This document shows, piece by piece, positions 42,132 to 50,938 of a stretch of 64,000 nucleotides of DNA. Below the pieces are notes generated by a model that did not search any database, was not told where the DNA came from, and saw nothing but the letters and a program-made list of their open reading frames with translations. Source of the DNA: Corynebacterium sp. NML130628 (GTDB taxonomy: Bacteria > Actinomycetota > Actinomycetes > Mycobacteriales > Mycobacteriaceae); the NCBI RefSeq assembly GCF_001875665.1, contig NZ_MLAL01000016.1, positions 310,001 to 374,000 of the forward strand, written 5' to 3'. How positions within the stretch are numbered: position 1 is the first letter of the stretch; the number at the start of each line of letters is the position of its first letter. Position numbers and translations under genes: made by a program.

Positions 42132-43502
42132 TTAGTTGCGGAATCCGTGCACCGGGGCAGGGATAAATCCACCGCGCTGGATCATTTCTGCGCTGCTCTT
42201 CGTATTGACCGGTATCACTGGCGCGTAGCCGAGAAGTCCGCCGAAGTTCACCTCGTCGCCTGGTTTTGTGCCTGGGACGGGAATGAGGCGAGCAGCGGTT
42301 GTCTTATGGTTCATGACGCCGATGGCAGCTTCATCGGCGATCATGCCAGCGATGGTTTCCGCGGAGGTGTCGCCCGGGATGGCGATCATGTCGAAACCGA
42401 CGGAGCAGATCGAGGTCATAGCCTCGAGTTTGTCCATAGAAATCGAACCCGCGCGTACTGCATCGATCATGCCCTTGTCCTCCGAAACCGGAATAAAGGA
42501 GCCTGAAAGCCCACCAACGCGAGAGCATGCCATCATGCCGCCTTTTTTGACGGCGTCGTTAAGAAGCGCGAGCGCGGCCGTCGTGCCGTGCGTGCCCACT
42601 TGCTCCAGTCCCATGTGCTCGAGAATGTGCGCAACGGAGTCACCAACTTCAGCAGTCGGCGCCAAAGAAAGGTCGACGATGCCGAACGGGACCCCAAGGC
42701 GTTCCGAAGCAAGGTTTCCGACCAGCTGGCCTGCACGGGTGATCTTGAACGCAGCCTTCTTGATTTCTTCAGCTACCTCATTCAAGCTGGCTTTTCCAAG
42801 TCGCTGAATCGCATTGTCGACAACACCAGGTCCTGATACGCCGACAGAAACAACCGCATCTGGTTCCTCAATGCCATGGAATGCGCCCGCCATAAACGGG
42901 TTGTCGCCCACAGCATTCGCGAACACGACAAGCTTTGCGCATGCGATCGACGAGCGCTCCTTGGTTAGCTCCGCTGCGTCCTTCACGACGCGCCCCATCT
43001 TCGCGACAGCATCCATATTGATACCAGCACGAGAAGTAGCAATGTTCACCGAGCCACACACGTTGTCAGTAACGGTTAGAGCCTCTGGAATGGACTCGAT
43101 GAGTCGCATATCAGAAGTTGTGGCACCTTTTTCGACGAGTGCCGAGTACCCTCCAACGAAGTTGACCCCCAGCTCGCTAGCTGCTTTATCAAGCGCCTTA
43201 GCAATCTCTACTGGGTTGCCATCCACCCCAGCTGCTACGAGGGCAATGGGGGAGACAGAGACACGCTTGTTCACGATCGGGATTCCGAGTTCACGCTCGA
43301 TGCCCTCGCATACCTCTACAAGTCGGGCCGCCTGGGTCGTGACGCGGTCGTAGACCGCCTGGCGGGTTGCCTCCATGGTCGGACGCGTACAACCAATGAG
43401 TGAAATCCCCATCGTCACTGTGCGTATGTCCAGCCGATAGTCTTCAATCATCTTGATGACATCAAGAATATGTTGAGACTTGAAATCAAAATCTACAGCC
43501 AC
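42132..43502 (-). CDS. DUF711 (UPF0210, PFL-like) family protein
   Basis: The 456-residue protein belongs to the UPF0210 family, annotated as PFL-like. It begins [20 protein letters not shown], has [22 protein letters not shown] and [16 protein letters not shown], and ends GRGGFIP-like ([15 protein letters not shown]). No catalytic role is established for the family. The GTG start at 43502 is preceded by AAGGAG. It is encoded with the ACT-domain protein 12 nt upstream, a pairing kept across many bacteria, so the ACT protein probably regulates it. Confidence 0.9.
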   Translation of the reverse strand: MAVDFDFKSQHILDVIKMIEDYRLDIRTVTMGISLIGCTRPTMEATRQAVYDRVTTQAARLVEVCEGIERELGIPIVNKRVSVSPIALVAAGVDGNPVEIAKALDKAASELGVNFVGGYSALVEKGATTSDMRLIESIPEALTVTDNVCGSVNIATSRAGINMDAVAKMGRVVKDAAELTKERSSIACAKLVVFANAVGDNPFMAGAFHGIEEPDAVVSVGVSGPGVVDNAIQRLGKASLNEVAEEIKKAAFKITRAGQLVGNLASERLGVPFGIVDLSLAPTAEVGDSVAHILEHMGLEQVGTHGTTAALALLNDAVKKGGMMACSRVGGLSGSFIPVSEDKGMIDAVRAGSISMDKLEAMTSICSVGFDMIAIPGDTSAETIAGMIADEAAIGVMNHKTTAARLIPVPGTKPGDEVNFGGLLGYAPVIPVNTKSSAEMIQRGGFIPAPVHGFRN

Positions 43503-43514
43503 AGCAGTGTCTCC

Positions 43515-43784
43515 TTAGATTTCGTTCATAGCGGTGAACAGGTCTTCCGACTGAATCCGGACAACGACGCCCAGTGATTCACCCGCCACAGAAAGATGGT
43601 TCTGCAGGGATTCCATGTTCACATCGCCCTCGGGAAGTTCCACACGCATGATCATGGTGAAGAAGTCATCCATAAGAGTCTGGGAAACATCTACAATATT
43701 GAGGTTGACCTCAGCCGCGGCGATAGCAACGCCTGCGATAATGCCTACGCGGTCTTTACCAGTGGTTGTAATGATTGCATGCAT
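43515..43784 (-). CDS. ACT-domain protein (UPF0237)
   Basis: The 89-residue product is a single ACT domain: MHAIITTTGKDRVGIIAGVA, then LNIVDVSQTLMDDFFTMIMRV. ACT domains usually bind amino acids or similar small ligands. It lies 12 nt upstream of the DUF711 gene, its usual partner, and a TACAAT hexamer sits 8 nt before the ATG, suggesting a leaderless mRNA for the pair. Confidence 0.9.
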   Translation of the reverse strand: MHAIITTTGKDRVGIIAGVAIAAAEVNLNIVDVSQTLMDDFFTMIMRVELPEGDVNMESLQNHLSVAGESLGVVVRIQSEDLFTAMNEI

Positions 43785-43792
43785 AACAAGGA

Positions 43793-43798
43793 ATTGTA
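43793..43798 (-). promoter_or_regulatory. -10 element for leaderless ACT-DUF711 mRNA
   Basis: TACAAT on the - strand, 8 nt before the ATG at 43784, with no Shine-Dalgarno sequence. Confidence 0.5.
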
Positions 43799-43823
43799 GC
43801 TATCAGCAGCCCATTGTATCTAT

Positions 43824-44552
43824 TCAACCCGCGCTGTACTGCGCAAATGATTCCAAAATTCTGTTGGCCCACGAAACATCGTGGAGAGGTAACCCCTGGA
43901 CAATGGTGTCATAGTCTTCCGGTGAGAAGTACCCGTAATTAGCGAAAAAATCCATGCGAGTGTGCATTGCTTGAGCGTCCATCTCCGCGTGAAATTGCGT
44001 CGCCCAAACATGGTCCCCATATCGCACCATCTGTACTGGACAGGTGCTGCCCACTGCCAATACCTCAAGAGCGGGTGGGAGGGTGGCCTCGTCAGGGTTC
44101 TCCGTGTGCCCCGTTAATGCGGTGAAGTTCACCGGAAAACCCTGAAGCAGCACATCGCGTTTGCCAGCGTCAGAGAGCGCTACTTGAGTCGGACCGGAAT
44201 CCTCTGGGTGCGAGCGCACGATGTTCCCTCCGAGGTAGTGGACCAGCCAACTCGTGCCGAAACAGACAAAAAACACTGGCTTTCCAGACTCCACCACGTC
44301 AGTGAGCACTGCGTCGACATGCTGTGACCACTCAGAGCTGTCGTCATCGGAAACGTTGAGCGAGCAACCCCCAACGATTACGCCATCAACTGAATCCAGC
44401 GAACTCAGCTGTGCGTGTTCGTCAGAGATATGGCAGAGCTCTATAGCTGTTCGTTCCATCTTCGTTGCTTTCAGTACGTCGTTGTATTCGGCGTGAGCAA
44501 CGTCAGCACCGATCTCACCATTTCGCAGCGACACCATAAGCAACTTAGACAT
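43824..44552 (-). CDS. Class I glutamine amidotransferase-like protein
   Basis: The 242-residue protein has the class I amidotransferase fold. The nucleophile elbow is VFFVCFGTSWLVHYLGG, and the His-Glu pair is in TQFHAEMDAQ near residue 185. The residues after the cysteine are GTSW instead of the usual GHQ, so glutamine handling may differ. Proteins like this are often annotated as GMP synthase-like. The exact reaction is unknown. It lies between the ACT gene and acnR, 26 nt downstream of the acnR stop. A TAGACT hexamer 7 nt upstream supports the ATG at 44552. Confidence 0.8.
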   Translation of the reverse strand: MSKLLMVSLRNGEIGADVAHAEYNDVLKATKMERTAIELCHISDEHAQLSSLDSVDGVIVGGCSLNVSDDDSSEWSQHVDAVLTDVVESGKPVFFVCFGTSWLVHYLGGNIVRSHPEDSGPTQVALSDAGKRDVLLQGFPVNFTALTGHTENPDEATLPPALEVLAVGSTCPVQMVRYGDHVWATQFHAEMDAQAMHTRMDFFANYGYFSPEDYDTIVQGLPLHDVSWANRILESFAQYSAG

Positions 44553-44559
44553 GACGAAC

Positions 44560-44565
44560 AGTCTA
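44560..44565 (-). promoter_or_regulatory. -10 element for leaderless amidotransferase mRNA
   Basis: TAGACT on the - strand, 7 nt before the ATG at 44552, with no Shine-Dalgarno sequence. Confidence 0.5.
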
Positions 44566-44578
44566 TATCTCCCGGTAG

Positions 44579-45142
44579 CTAGCTAGAAACCGGAGCACGA
44601 ACGGATTGCTCCACAACGTGAAGCATTGCTTCAAGCTGTTCAGGCGGTTCGCCTGCAGCCAACTTAATAATGAATCCTTCAAGTACAGTTTCTAGGTAAG
44701 TTTGCATCACTTCAATCGGCACATCTTGCCGCATAGCAGTGTTCGACTCCAGCCTTTTGCGCACGGCTTCGTCAAGCACTTCCTGATGCTTCCGCCACCG
44801 GGTCTCAAATGCTGGGTCCGTACGGAGCTTTCGAACGATTTCCGAACGCGTCACAAACCAGTCGTTTTCTTCTGGGTGCTGTAATAGATCGTGCATAACC
44901 TCGACAAGACCTTGCCGACTCACTACCTGAGCTTGACGTTCTGCGTCCTCACTCGCAATGGCGAGAAACAACGTCTCTTTGTCTACGAAGTGATGAAAGA
45001 TGGCACCCCTGGTCTTACCAGTGGCCTGTTCCAAACGAGCTACAGTAGCTCCTTCAAACCCGTACTTGGCGAAGCATGCCCTGGATGCATCCAAAATTTC
45101 TTTGCGACGCCGCGCAAGCTCTGTATCACTAATGATCGGCAT
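44579..45142 (-). CDS. acnR: AcnR-type TetR-family repressor of aconitase
   Basis: AcnR represses the aconitase gene in C. glutamicum. The 187-residue protein starts MPIISDTELARRRKEILDAS and has a TetR helix-turn-helix (EGATVARLEQATGKTRGAIFHHF, about 29-52) followed by DKETLFLAIA. The frame extends upstream to 45211, but ATG 45142 gives the normal length and N-terminus; no clear ribosome-binding site is seen. It lies downstream of acn in the same direction, the usual order, with an intrinsic terminator between them. Confidence 0.9.
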   Translation of the reverse strand: MPIISDTELARRRKEILDASRACFAKYGFEGATVARLEQATGKTRGAIFHHFVDKETLFLAIASEDAERQAQVVSRQGLVEVMHDLLQHPEENDWFVTRSEIVRKLRTDPAFETRWRKHQEVLDEAVRKRLESNTAMRQDVPIEVMQTYLETVLEGFIIKLAAGEPPEQLEAMLHVVEQSVRAPVSS

Positions 45143-45195
45143 AGTCAGGCGTTCAACCTTTCGACCTACTAATTGCGTACATAGAAAAAGAAAGA

Positions 45196-45232
45196 CTTGA
45201 GGGGCCACCACATGCCGCGGGGACCCCTCAAG
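45196..45232 (-). terminator. Intrinsic terminator after acn
   Basis: CTTGAGGGG pairs with CCCCTCAAG with further GC pairs inside, and the - strand continues TCTTTCTTTTTCT. It terminates acn transcripts before acnR, probably incompletely. Confidence 0.8.
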
Positions 45233-45253
45233 CGTGTTTACGTACCTACGGTG

Positions 45254-48034
45254 TTAGTTCTTAACCATCTGGCGAAGAACATACTGCAAAATACCACCGT
45301 GGCGGTAGTATTCAGCCTCACCTGGTGTATCTACACGGACAACAGCGTCGAATTCGACGGTTTCGCCGGAATCCTTCTCTGCGGAAACGCGGACGGTCTG
45401 AGGGATCGTGCCGTTCTCATTGAAAGCAGTGATGCCACTAATTGAGATCGTCTCGGTGCCATCGAGTCCGAGCGATGCATGCGACTTGCCTTCAGGGAAC
45501 TGCAGTGGCAGCACGCCCATGCCGATGAGGTTCGAGCGGTGAATACGCTCGAAGGATTCAGCGATCACAGCGCGGACACCAAGCAGCTTCGTGCCCTTAG
45601 CTGCCCAGTCACGAGAAGAACCGGTGCCGTATTCCTTACCAGCGAGGACAACAAGCGGAATACCAGCAGCCTCATAGTTTTGCGCGGCGTCGTAGATAAA
45701 CGCCTGTGGTGCGCCTTCCTGGGTGAAGTCACGGGTGTAGCCACCGGCGTCCTCAACGAGCTCGTTGCGAAGACGGATGTTCGCGAACGTACCGCGGACC
45801 ATGACCTCGTGGTTACCACGGCGGGAACCAAAGGAGTTGTAGTCCTGACGCTTCACACCGTTTGCATCCAGGTAGTTTGCGGCAGGCGTACCAGGCTTAA
45901 TGGACGAAGCAGGAGAGATGTGGTCTGTCGTCACAGAGTCGCCCAGCTTGGCGAGGACCCGAGCGCCAGCGATATCGGCAACATCGTTTGGCTCCGCTGG
46001 CATTCCGTCGAAGTACGGCGCCTTGCGAATGTAGGTGGAGTCGTCGTTCCACTCGAAAGTCTTCCCGGTAGGAATGTCGAGTTCCTGCCACTGCTTGTCG
46101 CCCTTGAATACGTCAGCATAGTCAGCCTCGTACATCTCGCGAGAGATCGTACCAGCAATGGTCGACTCAATCTCCTCAGTGGAAGGCCAAACATCCTTCA
46201 GGAAGACGTCGTTGCCGTCCTGGTCCTGGCCAAGTGGCTGCGTCTCGAAATCGAAATCCATCGTGCCCGCGATGGAGTAAGCGATAACGAGCAGAGGAGA
46301 TGCCAGGTAGTTCATCTTCACGTCTGGCGAAATGCGACCCTCGAAGTTACGGTTGCCGGACAGCACTGCCGTAGCCGTTAGGTCGTACTCGTTGATGGCG
46401 TCGGAAACTTCCGTAGGCAGAGGGCCAGAGTTGCCGATGCACGATGCGCAGCCGAATCCAGTGAGGTAGAAGCCAACAGCCTCGAGATCCTTCCAGAGAT
46501 CCGCACGCTCGTAGTAACCATCGACAACCTGGGAACCAGGCGCCATGATCGTCTTGACCCATGGCTTTGCCTTCAGACCCTTTTCGGCAGCCTTGCGCGC
46601 GAGAAGCGCAGCGCCAACCATGACCGATGGGTTGGAGGTATTGGTGCACGACGTGATTGCTGCGATCGCCACCATGCCGTGGTCAAGGGTGTACTCGCCA
46701 CCTTGAGGGGATTCAACAATGACTGGCTTCGATGCGCGTCCCTCAGCACCAACCGCGGCGGACTCGCCATTTGCCGGCCAGGACTGATTGAAATCAACTG
46801 TTTCAACCTTCGCGGCGCGAACCGGCTCGAAGGTCTCGTTGCCAGCGTCGTTGTAGTCTGGCAACTGCTTACGGAACGTAGCCTTGGACTCAGACAGGAG
46901 AATGCGGTCCTGCGGGCGCTTCGGGCCAGCAATGGACGGTACTACCGTGGACAAGTCAAGTTCCAGGTACTCGGAGTACTTGGCCTCAGGAGCGTCCTGC
47001 TCAAGCCACATGCCCTGTGCCTTAGCGTATGCTTCCACACGGTCGATATCCTCCTGGGAACGCCCGGTGAGGTGCAGGTAGTTGATGGTTTCTTCGTCGA
47101 TTGGGAAAATTGCGCACGTGGAACCGAACTCCGGCGACATGTTGCCGATCGTTGCACGGTTTGCAAGCGGGATCTGCTTCACGCCGTTGCCGTAGAACTC
47201 AACGAACTTCTGGACTACACCGTGCTCGCGGAGCATCTCGGTGATCGTCAGCACTACGTCCGTAGCGGTTACGCCGGCGGGAATTTCACCTGTGAGTTTG
47301 AAACCAACAACGCGTGGAATCAGCATCGACACTGGCTGGCCAAGCATCGCAGCTTCAGCTTCGATGCCACCAACGCCCCAACCCAGAATGCCCAGACCGT
47401 TTTCCATGGTGGTGTGGGAGTCGGTGCCGATGCATGTATCCGGGTAAGCAACGCCGTCGTTATCGAACACAACGCGGGACAGGTACTCAATGTTGACCTG
47501 GTGAACAATACCGGTCCCTGGCGGAACAACGCGGAAGTTGGAGAAGTTTTCCGCACCCCAGCGCAAGAACTGGTAGCGCTCCTCATTGCGCTGGTACTCA
47601 ATTGCCACGTTCTTATCAAGCGCGTTGGCAGAACCGAACGCTTCGATAATCACCGAGTGGTCAATGACCATTTCAGCTGGGTTCAGCGGGTTCACCTGAT
47701 CAGGGTCGCCACCAAGAGTCGAGACCGCTTCACGCATGGTAGCCAAGTCGACGACACAAGGGACGCCGGTGAAGTCCTGCATCAACACGCGGGCTGGTGT
47801 GAACTGAATCTCCACAGATGGCTCAGCATCTGCGTCCCAATTCGCGATAGCCTCGATGTGCTTCTTGGTAACGTTCTTGCCGTCCTCGGTACGGAGGAGG
47901 TTTTCACCAAGAACTTTGAGGGAGTATGGAAGTTTCTCCATGCCTTCGACCGCATCAAGAGCGAAGTAGTCATAAGACTTTTCGCCGACCTGAAGCGACT
48001 TCTTGGCGTTGAAGGAGTTCTTGCTTTCGGTCAC
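45254..48034 (-). CDS. acn: Aconitate hydratase
   Basis: It interconverts citrate and isocitrate in the TCA cycle. The 926-residue protein has the three [4Fe-4S] cysteines in ITSCTNTSN (near 470) and [13 protein letters not shown] (near 537-540). It also has the substrate motif [13 protein letters not shown] and the C-terminal swivel domain with [14 protein letters not shown]. The GTG start has GGAG about 6 nt upstream. The iron-sulfur cluster is supplied by the suf operon encoded 5 kb away. The promoter region carries an AcnR-type operator. Confidence 0.97.
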   Translation of the reverse strand: MTESKNSFNAKKSLQVGEKSYDYFALDAVEGMEKLPYSLKVLGENLLRTEDGKNVTKKHIEAIANWDADAEPSVEIQFTPARVLMQDFTGVPCVVDLATMREAVSTLGGDPDQVNPLNPAEMVIDHSVIIEAFGSANALDKNVAIEYQRNEERYQFLRWGAENFSNFRVVPPGTGIVHQVNIEYLSRVVFDNDGVAYPDTCIGTDSHTTMENGLGILGWGVGGIEAEAAMLGQPVSMLIPRVVGFKLTGEIPAGVTATDVVLTITEMLREHGVVQKFVEFYGNGVKQIPLANRATIGNMSPEFGSTCAIFPIDEETINYLHLTGRSQEDIDRVEAYAKAQGMWLEQDAPEAKYSEYLELDLSTVVPSIAGPKRPQDRILLSESKATFRKQLPDYNDAGNETFEPVRAAKVETVDFNQSWPANGESAAVGAEGRASKPVIVESPQGGEYTLDHGMVAIAAITSCTNTSNPSVMVGAALLARKAAEKGLKAKPWVKTIMAPGSQVVDGYYERADLWKDLEAVGFYLTGFGCASCIGNSGPLPTEVSDAINEYDLTATAVLSGNRNFEGRISPDVKMNYLASPLLVIAYSIAGTMDFDFETQPLGQDQDGNDVFLKDVWPSTEEIESTIAGTISREMYEADYADVFKGDKQWQELDIPTGKTFEWNDDSTYIRKAPYFDGMPAEPNDVADIAGARVLAKLGDSVTTDHISPASSIKPGTPAANYLDANGVKRQDYNSFGSRRGNHEVMVRGTFANIRLRNELVEDAGGYTRDFTQEGAPQAFIYDAAQNYEAAGIPLVVLAGKEYGTGSSRDWAAKGTKLLGVRAVIAESFERIHRSNLIGMGVLPLQFPEGKSHASLGLDGTETISISGITAFNENGTIPQTVRVSAEKDSGETVEFDAVVRVDTPGEAEYYRHGGILQYVLRQMVKN

Positions 48035-48068
48035 AGTAAGCTCCGTTTCTCGTCGTAAACCAGATAAC

Positions 48069-48084
48069 TTGGAACAAGTTCCAA
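48069..48084. promoter_or_regulatory. Palindrome in the acn leader
   Basis: TTGGAAC-AA-GTTCCAA is a 16-bp inverted repeat, perfect except for its central AA. It lies 35-50 nt upstream of the acn start codon, probably inside the transcribed leader. I do not recognise the regulator. Confidence 0.5.
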
Positions 48085-48135
48085 ACGGTCAACCTCAAAG
48101 ATATGCGATTAACCGCCTATGCGTAGCAATGATAA

Positions 48136-48151
48136 CAGTACGGATGTAATG
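48136..48151. promoter_or_regulatory. AcnR-type operator upstream of acn
   Basis: CAGTAC-GGAT-GTAATG matches the C. glutamicum AcnR consensus CAGNACNNNCGTACTG as I recall it at 10 of 12 defined positions. On the - strand it lies just upstream of a TATCAT hexamer, the probable acn -10, so AcnR binding would block the promoter. acnR is encoded 3 kb downstream. Confidence 0.65.
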
Positions 48152-48335
48152 TTTGTTGCCCAACAGGACTATTTCGCAAAGAATTAAAGCTAACCCCCCC
48201 ATTTGGGGCACGATCCACATGTCTGGCAAGGCTGGGCATGTCAATGGCGGTGTCAATACGGGGGAGCTCAGAGCCAACATGATGAGAGCGGATAAAATGA
48301 ACCCCCAACCAATCAAAGAGAGATGTAGTCGAGCC

Positions 48336-48821
48336 ATGCAATACCAAAACCCTGACCCAAGATTCGAGAGTCTTGTAGGCCAACTCAATAGCGACGGCAT
48401 TGCGTTCGAAACTGTCAATGACGACACTGGCAGGCTTGAGCAGTCGTTATTCAGAACTCTGGAGGATGCCCACGAAGGTGCGGGGTCTAACGTTGGGCTA
48501 GTTTTTCTTGACTCTACCCCGCTACACATCCCCAATTTGCGGGATCTTGCGCAGGACCTGCACCTCGCCACAGGAATAGAAACCATCTACATTCGCACTC
48601 CTGACGTCGCTATTGCTGCGTCTGAAAAATTTCATCGGTCCGCACTCGAGGCTGGGCAGCTAGCCTCCGTGCAGGCGAACGATTACCAGGATGGGGTTGC
48701 TCAATTTCTCCAAGAGGTATCCACGCAGCAACTCAGTTGGCCATTAACACCTCTGGCCATAGCAGCAGTGCTAATTCTGGCTTGCGCTGCAACTGTCACC
48801 CAAAGCGTTCGTCAAGCCTAA
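48336..48821 (+). CDS. Membrane protein of the Rv1476 type, function unknown
   Basis: The 161-residue product has a soluble N-terminal part (MQYQNPDPRFESLVGQLNSD) with no known motif, and one C-terminal membrane segment, WPLTPLAIAAVLILACAATV, near the end. In mycobacteria the gene between acn and the NlpC/P60 gene ripA encodes a similar single-pass protein (Rv1476). The frame is open to 48153 with possible ATGs at 48279, 48282 and 48297. I chose ATG 48336 because the residues before it look non-coding, but the start is uncertain. Confidence 0.7.
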   Translation: MQYQNPDPRFESLVGQLNSDGIAFETVNDDTGRLEQSLFRTLEDAHEGAGSNVGLVFLDSTPLHIPNLRDLAQDLHLATGIETIYIRTPDVAIAASEKFHRSALEAGQLASVQANDYQDGVAQFLQEVSTQQLSWPLTPLAIAAVLILACAATVTQSVRQA

Positions 48822-48850
48822 CACCTTGACGGTGCGAAAAGCGGTTTCAG

Positions 48851-48866
48851 TGTAACGATAATCACA
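48851..48866. promoter_or_regulatory. Possible GlxR site upstream of the NlpC/P60 gene
   Basis: TGTAA-CGATAA-TCACA differs from the outer half sites of the GlxR consensus TGTGA-N6-TCACA at one position, but the central TA is absent. Weak on its own. Confidence 0.35.
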
Positions 48867-49019
48867 TTGTGGGATACGTCGGGAGATAATGCCAGGTCAA
48901 AGCCCTGGGTGTCAAGTGAAAAAGCTTAACTATTGTTGCCAGAGGTAAAGTTTGTGTAACAAATTGATTAAGTGTCGTATGGTTTATTTGTTGCCTCACG
49001 AGCTGAGGTGTGCCACAAA

Positions 49020-49240
49020 TGCATCTGGTGCAACCCTCTAGTCAAGGATTTTGCACTGACCTTAAACATAAGTGGTTTTAGTCAAACCACGCTTGAATTT
49101 TGTGACACCCACAACCATGGGGCGAATTTTCAGTAGTCGATTTAACAGAGCCGCACTTGCCTTGGCGGGCGGGGTCCTCGAAAGTCGTGCGCGCCTAAAC
49201 GCGAGCTAGTCACTCGCTGGCGAACACGAGGGGCACCCCG
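49020..49240 (+). ncRNA. Candidate ydaO-type (c-di-AMP) riboswitch
   Basis: The leader contains GGGGCGAATT (49119-49128), close to the conserved GGGGTGAATC core. It also contains CTAAACGCGAGCTAGTCACT through CGCTGGCG (49195-49222), which resembles the conserved 3' segment GAATCCGACAGCTAACCTCG..GGCG. GGTGCAACC at 49028-49036 could be the GGGGGAACC element, but it is further 5' than expected, so the 5' half is unclear. ydaO riboswitches often precede NlpC/P60 and other cell-wall hydrolase genes in actinobacteria. Confidence 0.45.
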
Positions 49241-49278
49241 CACGGCTTCAAGCTGGGTGTGGCGTGAGGAGCACCTTC

Positions 49279-50919
49279 GTGGTTACCCCATCGAAGCGCA
49301 CGCCTTCGCGTGCTCGCCAGCTTTGGTCCAGCGCTATTGCGTGTTCAACCACTTTTGCATTGGCCTTTTCCATGAGCTCACCCGTAAGTCCTGCCGTAGC
49401 TGCACCTGGAGGTCAGTCCACGGCGTCTGCACTCATTGCCAAGCTGTCAGCATCGCAGGCTGAGATTGCGGATTTGGATTTAAAGATTGGCGAGCTTCGA
49501 GAGGCCGCGAACCGTGCCTTTGTGGACTTGCACGATGCTCAGTCCCGTTCTGAACAGGCGCGTCGTGGCGCCGAGGAGGCCAAGCGACGTTTGGAACAGT
49601 CCCAGCTCGCTGTTGAGAAAGCGAGGGCTGAACTCTCAGCTGTAACTCGATCACAGTACCGCAATTCTGCTGGTGGGGGCCCACTCCAGTCACTTGGTGG
49701 TGAGCAGACGCAAAAGGATGTTTTGGATCGATCACTTTTCCTCCGCCAGCGTAGTGGGGAGAAACAGCAGAGATTAGCAGAGGTCGAGCAAGCTCGCCTC
49801 GAAGCCGCAAACGATGAGTCTCTTCAGCGTCAGGCTAGCGATCTAGCACAGCAGGCAGCAGATGAGGCTGTAGCCGCTGAAGCCGCGACCCGTTCTGAGC
49901 TCGATTCTTTGTCTTCTCAACTCGAAGGCGTTCTCCAACAGCGTGAAGCGGCTTCTGCCGAGCTAAGCAGTCTTGAAGAGGATGTTGCTCTTGAACGCGG
50001 TGCGTCTGGCCAACCGGCATCAAGCCGAGAGCAAGTGCAAGACGCACCGACCGAACTATATGACGTTTCGCCTGAACTTCTCGACGCCGTCGAAGAGCGA
50101 GTAAGCGAAATTGCTCCTGGAACAAGTGCCCCAAATGAACAGGCACTTGTTCAGGCGGTCAACACCGCCCAGCGCACCGGGGGGTTTGTGGAAGTTTCCG
50201 ACCAATCGGACACCGCGCGGCTGGAGTACTCCGAAGGAAGCGAGGTCACTGATTTGCTCACGCAGGCAGCGACCATCGCTGCAGCAGAAGCTCTCGTAGG
50301 GTCGTCGCAGCCTGACCACTCCGAAACGCTAAGCCCCTACGGAGGCTCGAGTACCAATGAGGTCATCGCTGCATTCGCACAAGGTCTTAATAGCGTTCTC
50401 GCTGCCGACTCCTCCGCGAGCCAACCAGAGACTGGTGCTTCGGACCTATCTCAGGTCGTTCCTGCTGTGGGCACCTTCGAATCCATTACGAATGAGGTTC
50501 GGTCTGCTCTGACTCCGTCAGCTAATTCTTCATCGGTTGAGACAGTAATTGCACGTGCCGAGGCGATGATCGGTACACCGTACGTGTGGGGCGGTGGTGA
50601 CGCTAATGGCCCGACTGTCGGCGTCAACGGTGGAAGCATGTCTGGTTTTGACTGCTCTGGACTTGTGCTCTACGCATTCGCTGGCGTTGGTATTTCCTTG
50701 CCTCACTACACGGGCTACCAGTATCAGCGCGGAACCCCCGTGGCTCCGAGCGAAGCGCAGCGAGGCGATCTTTTATTCTGGGGGCCCGGCGGTAGCCAAC
50801 ACGTAGCGATTTATCTCGGTGATGGCATGATGATCGAGGCCCCTCAAGCTGGTCAAAATGTACAAATTGCTCCAGTTCGATGGGCTGGTATGTCCGCGAA
50901 TGCAGTCCGCCTGCTTTAG
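49279..50919 (+). CDS. Secreted NlpC/P60 peptidoglycan endopeptidase (RipA type)
   Basis: It is a cell-wall hydrolase expected to cut peptide crosslinks during daughter-cell separation. The 546-residue protein has a signal peptide (cleavage near residue 42, after PAVAA). A long coiled coil follows (about 50-230, EQARRGAEEAKRRLEQSQLA). After a low-complexity middle comes a C-terminal NlpC/P60 domain with Cys459 (FDCSGLVLYAF), His508 (SQHVAIYLGDG) and Glu520. I start at GTG 49279, 7 nt after GAGGAG; GTG 49264 lies before that site. The position after acn matches mycobacterial ripA. A long structured leader precedes it. Confidence 0.93.
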   Translation: MVTPSKRTPSRARQLWSSAIACSTTFALAFSMSSPVSPAVAAPGGQSTASALIAKLSASQAEIADLDLKIGELREAANRAFVDLHDAQSRSEQARRGAEEAKRRLEQSQLAVEKARAELSAVTRSQYRNSAGGGPLQSLGGEQTQKDVLDRSLFLRQRSGEKQQRLAEVEQARLEAANDESLQRQASDLAQQAADEAVAAEAATRSELDSLSSQLEGVLQQREAASAELSSLEEDVALERGASGQPASSREQVQDAPTELYDVSPELLDAVEERVSEIAPGTSAPNEQALVQAVNTAQRTGGFVEVSDQSDTARLEYSEGSEVTDLLTQAATIAAAEALVGSSQPDHSETLSPYGGSSTNEVIAAFAQGLNSVLAADSSASQPETGASDLSQVVPAVGTFESITNEVRSALTPSANSSSVETVIARAEAMIGTPYVWGGGDANGPTVGVNGGSMSGFDCSGLVLYAFAGVGISLPHYTGYQYQRGTPVAPSEAQRGDLLFWGPGGSQHVAIYLGDGMMIEAPQAGQNVQIAPVRWAGMSANAVRLL

Positions 50920-50924
50920 TTCAT

Positions 50925-50930
50925 TAGAAT
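50925..50930 (+). promoter_or_regulatory. -10 element for leaderless hemH mRNA
   Basis: TAGAAT ends 8 nt before ATG 50939 with no Shine-Dalgarno sequence, just after the stop of the NlpC/P60 gene. Confidence 0.5.
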
Positions 50931-50938
50931 CAAGCACC

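Larger units (their letters stand above)
48035..48335. other. Divergent intergenic region acn - small membrane protein (301 bp)
   Basis: No gene is supported on either strand. The region holds an AcnR-type operator (48136-48151), a 16-bp near-perfect palindrome (48069-48084) and a probable acn -10 (TATCAT on the - strand, near 48127-48132). The coding frame of the gene at 48336 runs open back to 48153, but that extension looks non-coding. Confidence 0.6.
48822..49278 (+). other. Long structured leader region of the NlpC/P60 gene (457 bp)
   Basis: No coding region is supported. The region contains a GlxR-like motif (48851-48866), a possible -10 (TATGGT at 48979-48984), several hairpins (CCTCA/TGAGG at 48994-49008; GTGGTTT/AAACCAC at 49072-49090), and the ydaO-like segment at 49110-49240. 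This is typical of a structured 5' untranslated region. Confidence 0.6.

Noticed and set aside
46679..48058. 459-codon open frame opposite acn
   Set aside because: Antisense shadow of aconitase; no ribosome-binding site or family motif.
49020..49240. Small protein gene in the NlpC/P60 leader
   Set aside because: No reading frame with a start, ribosome-binding site and sensible codon use; the hairpins suggest RNA structure instead.
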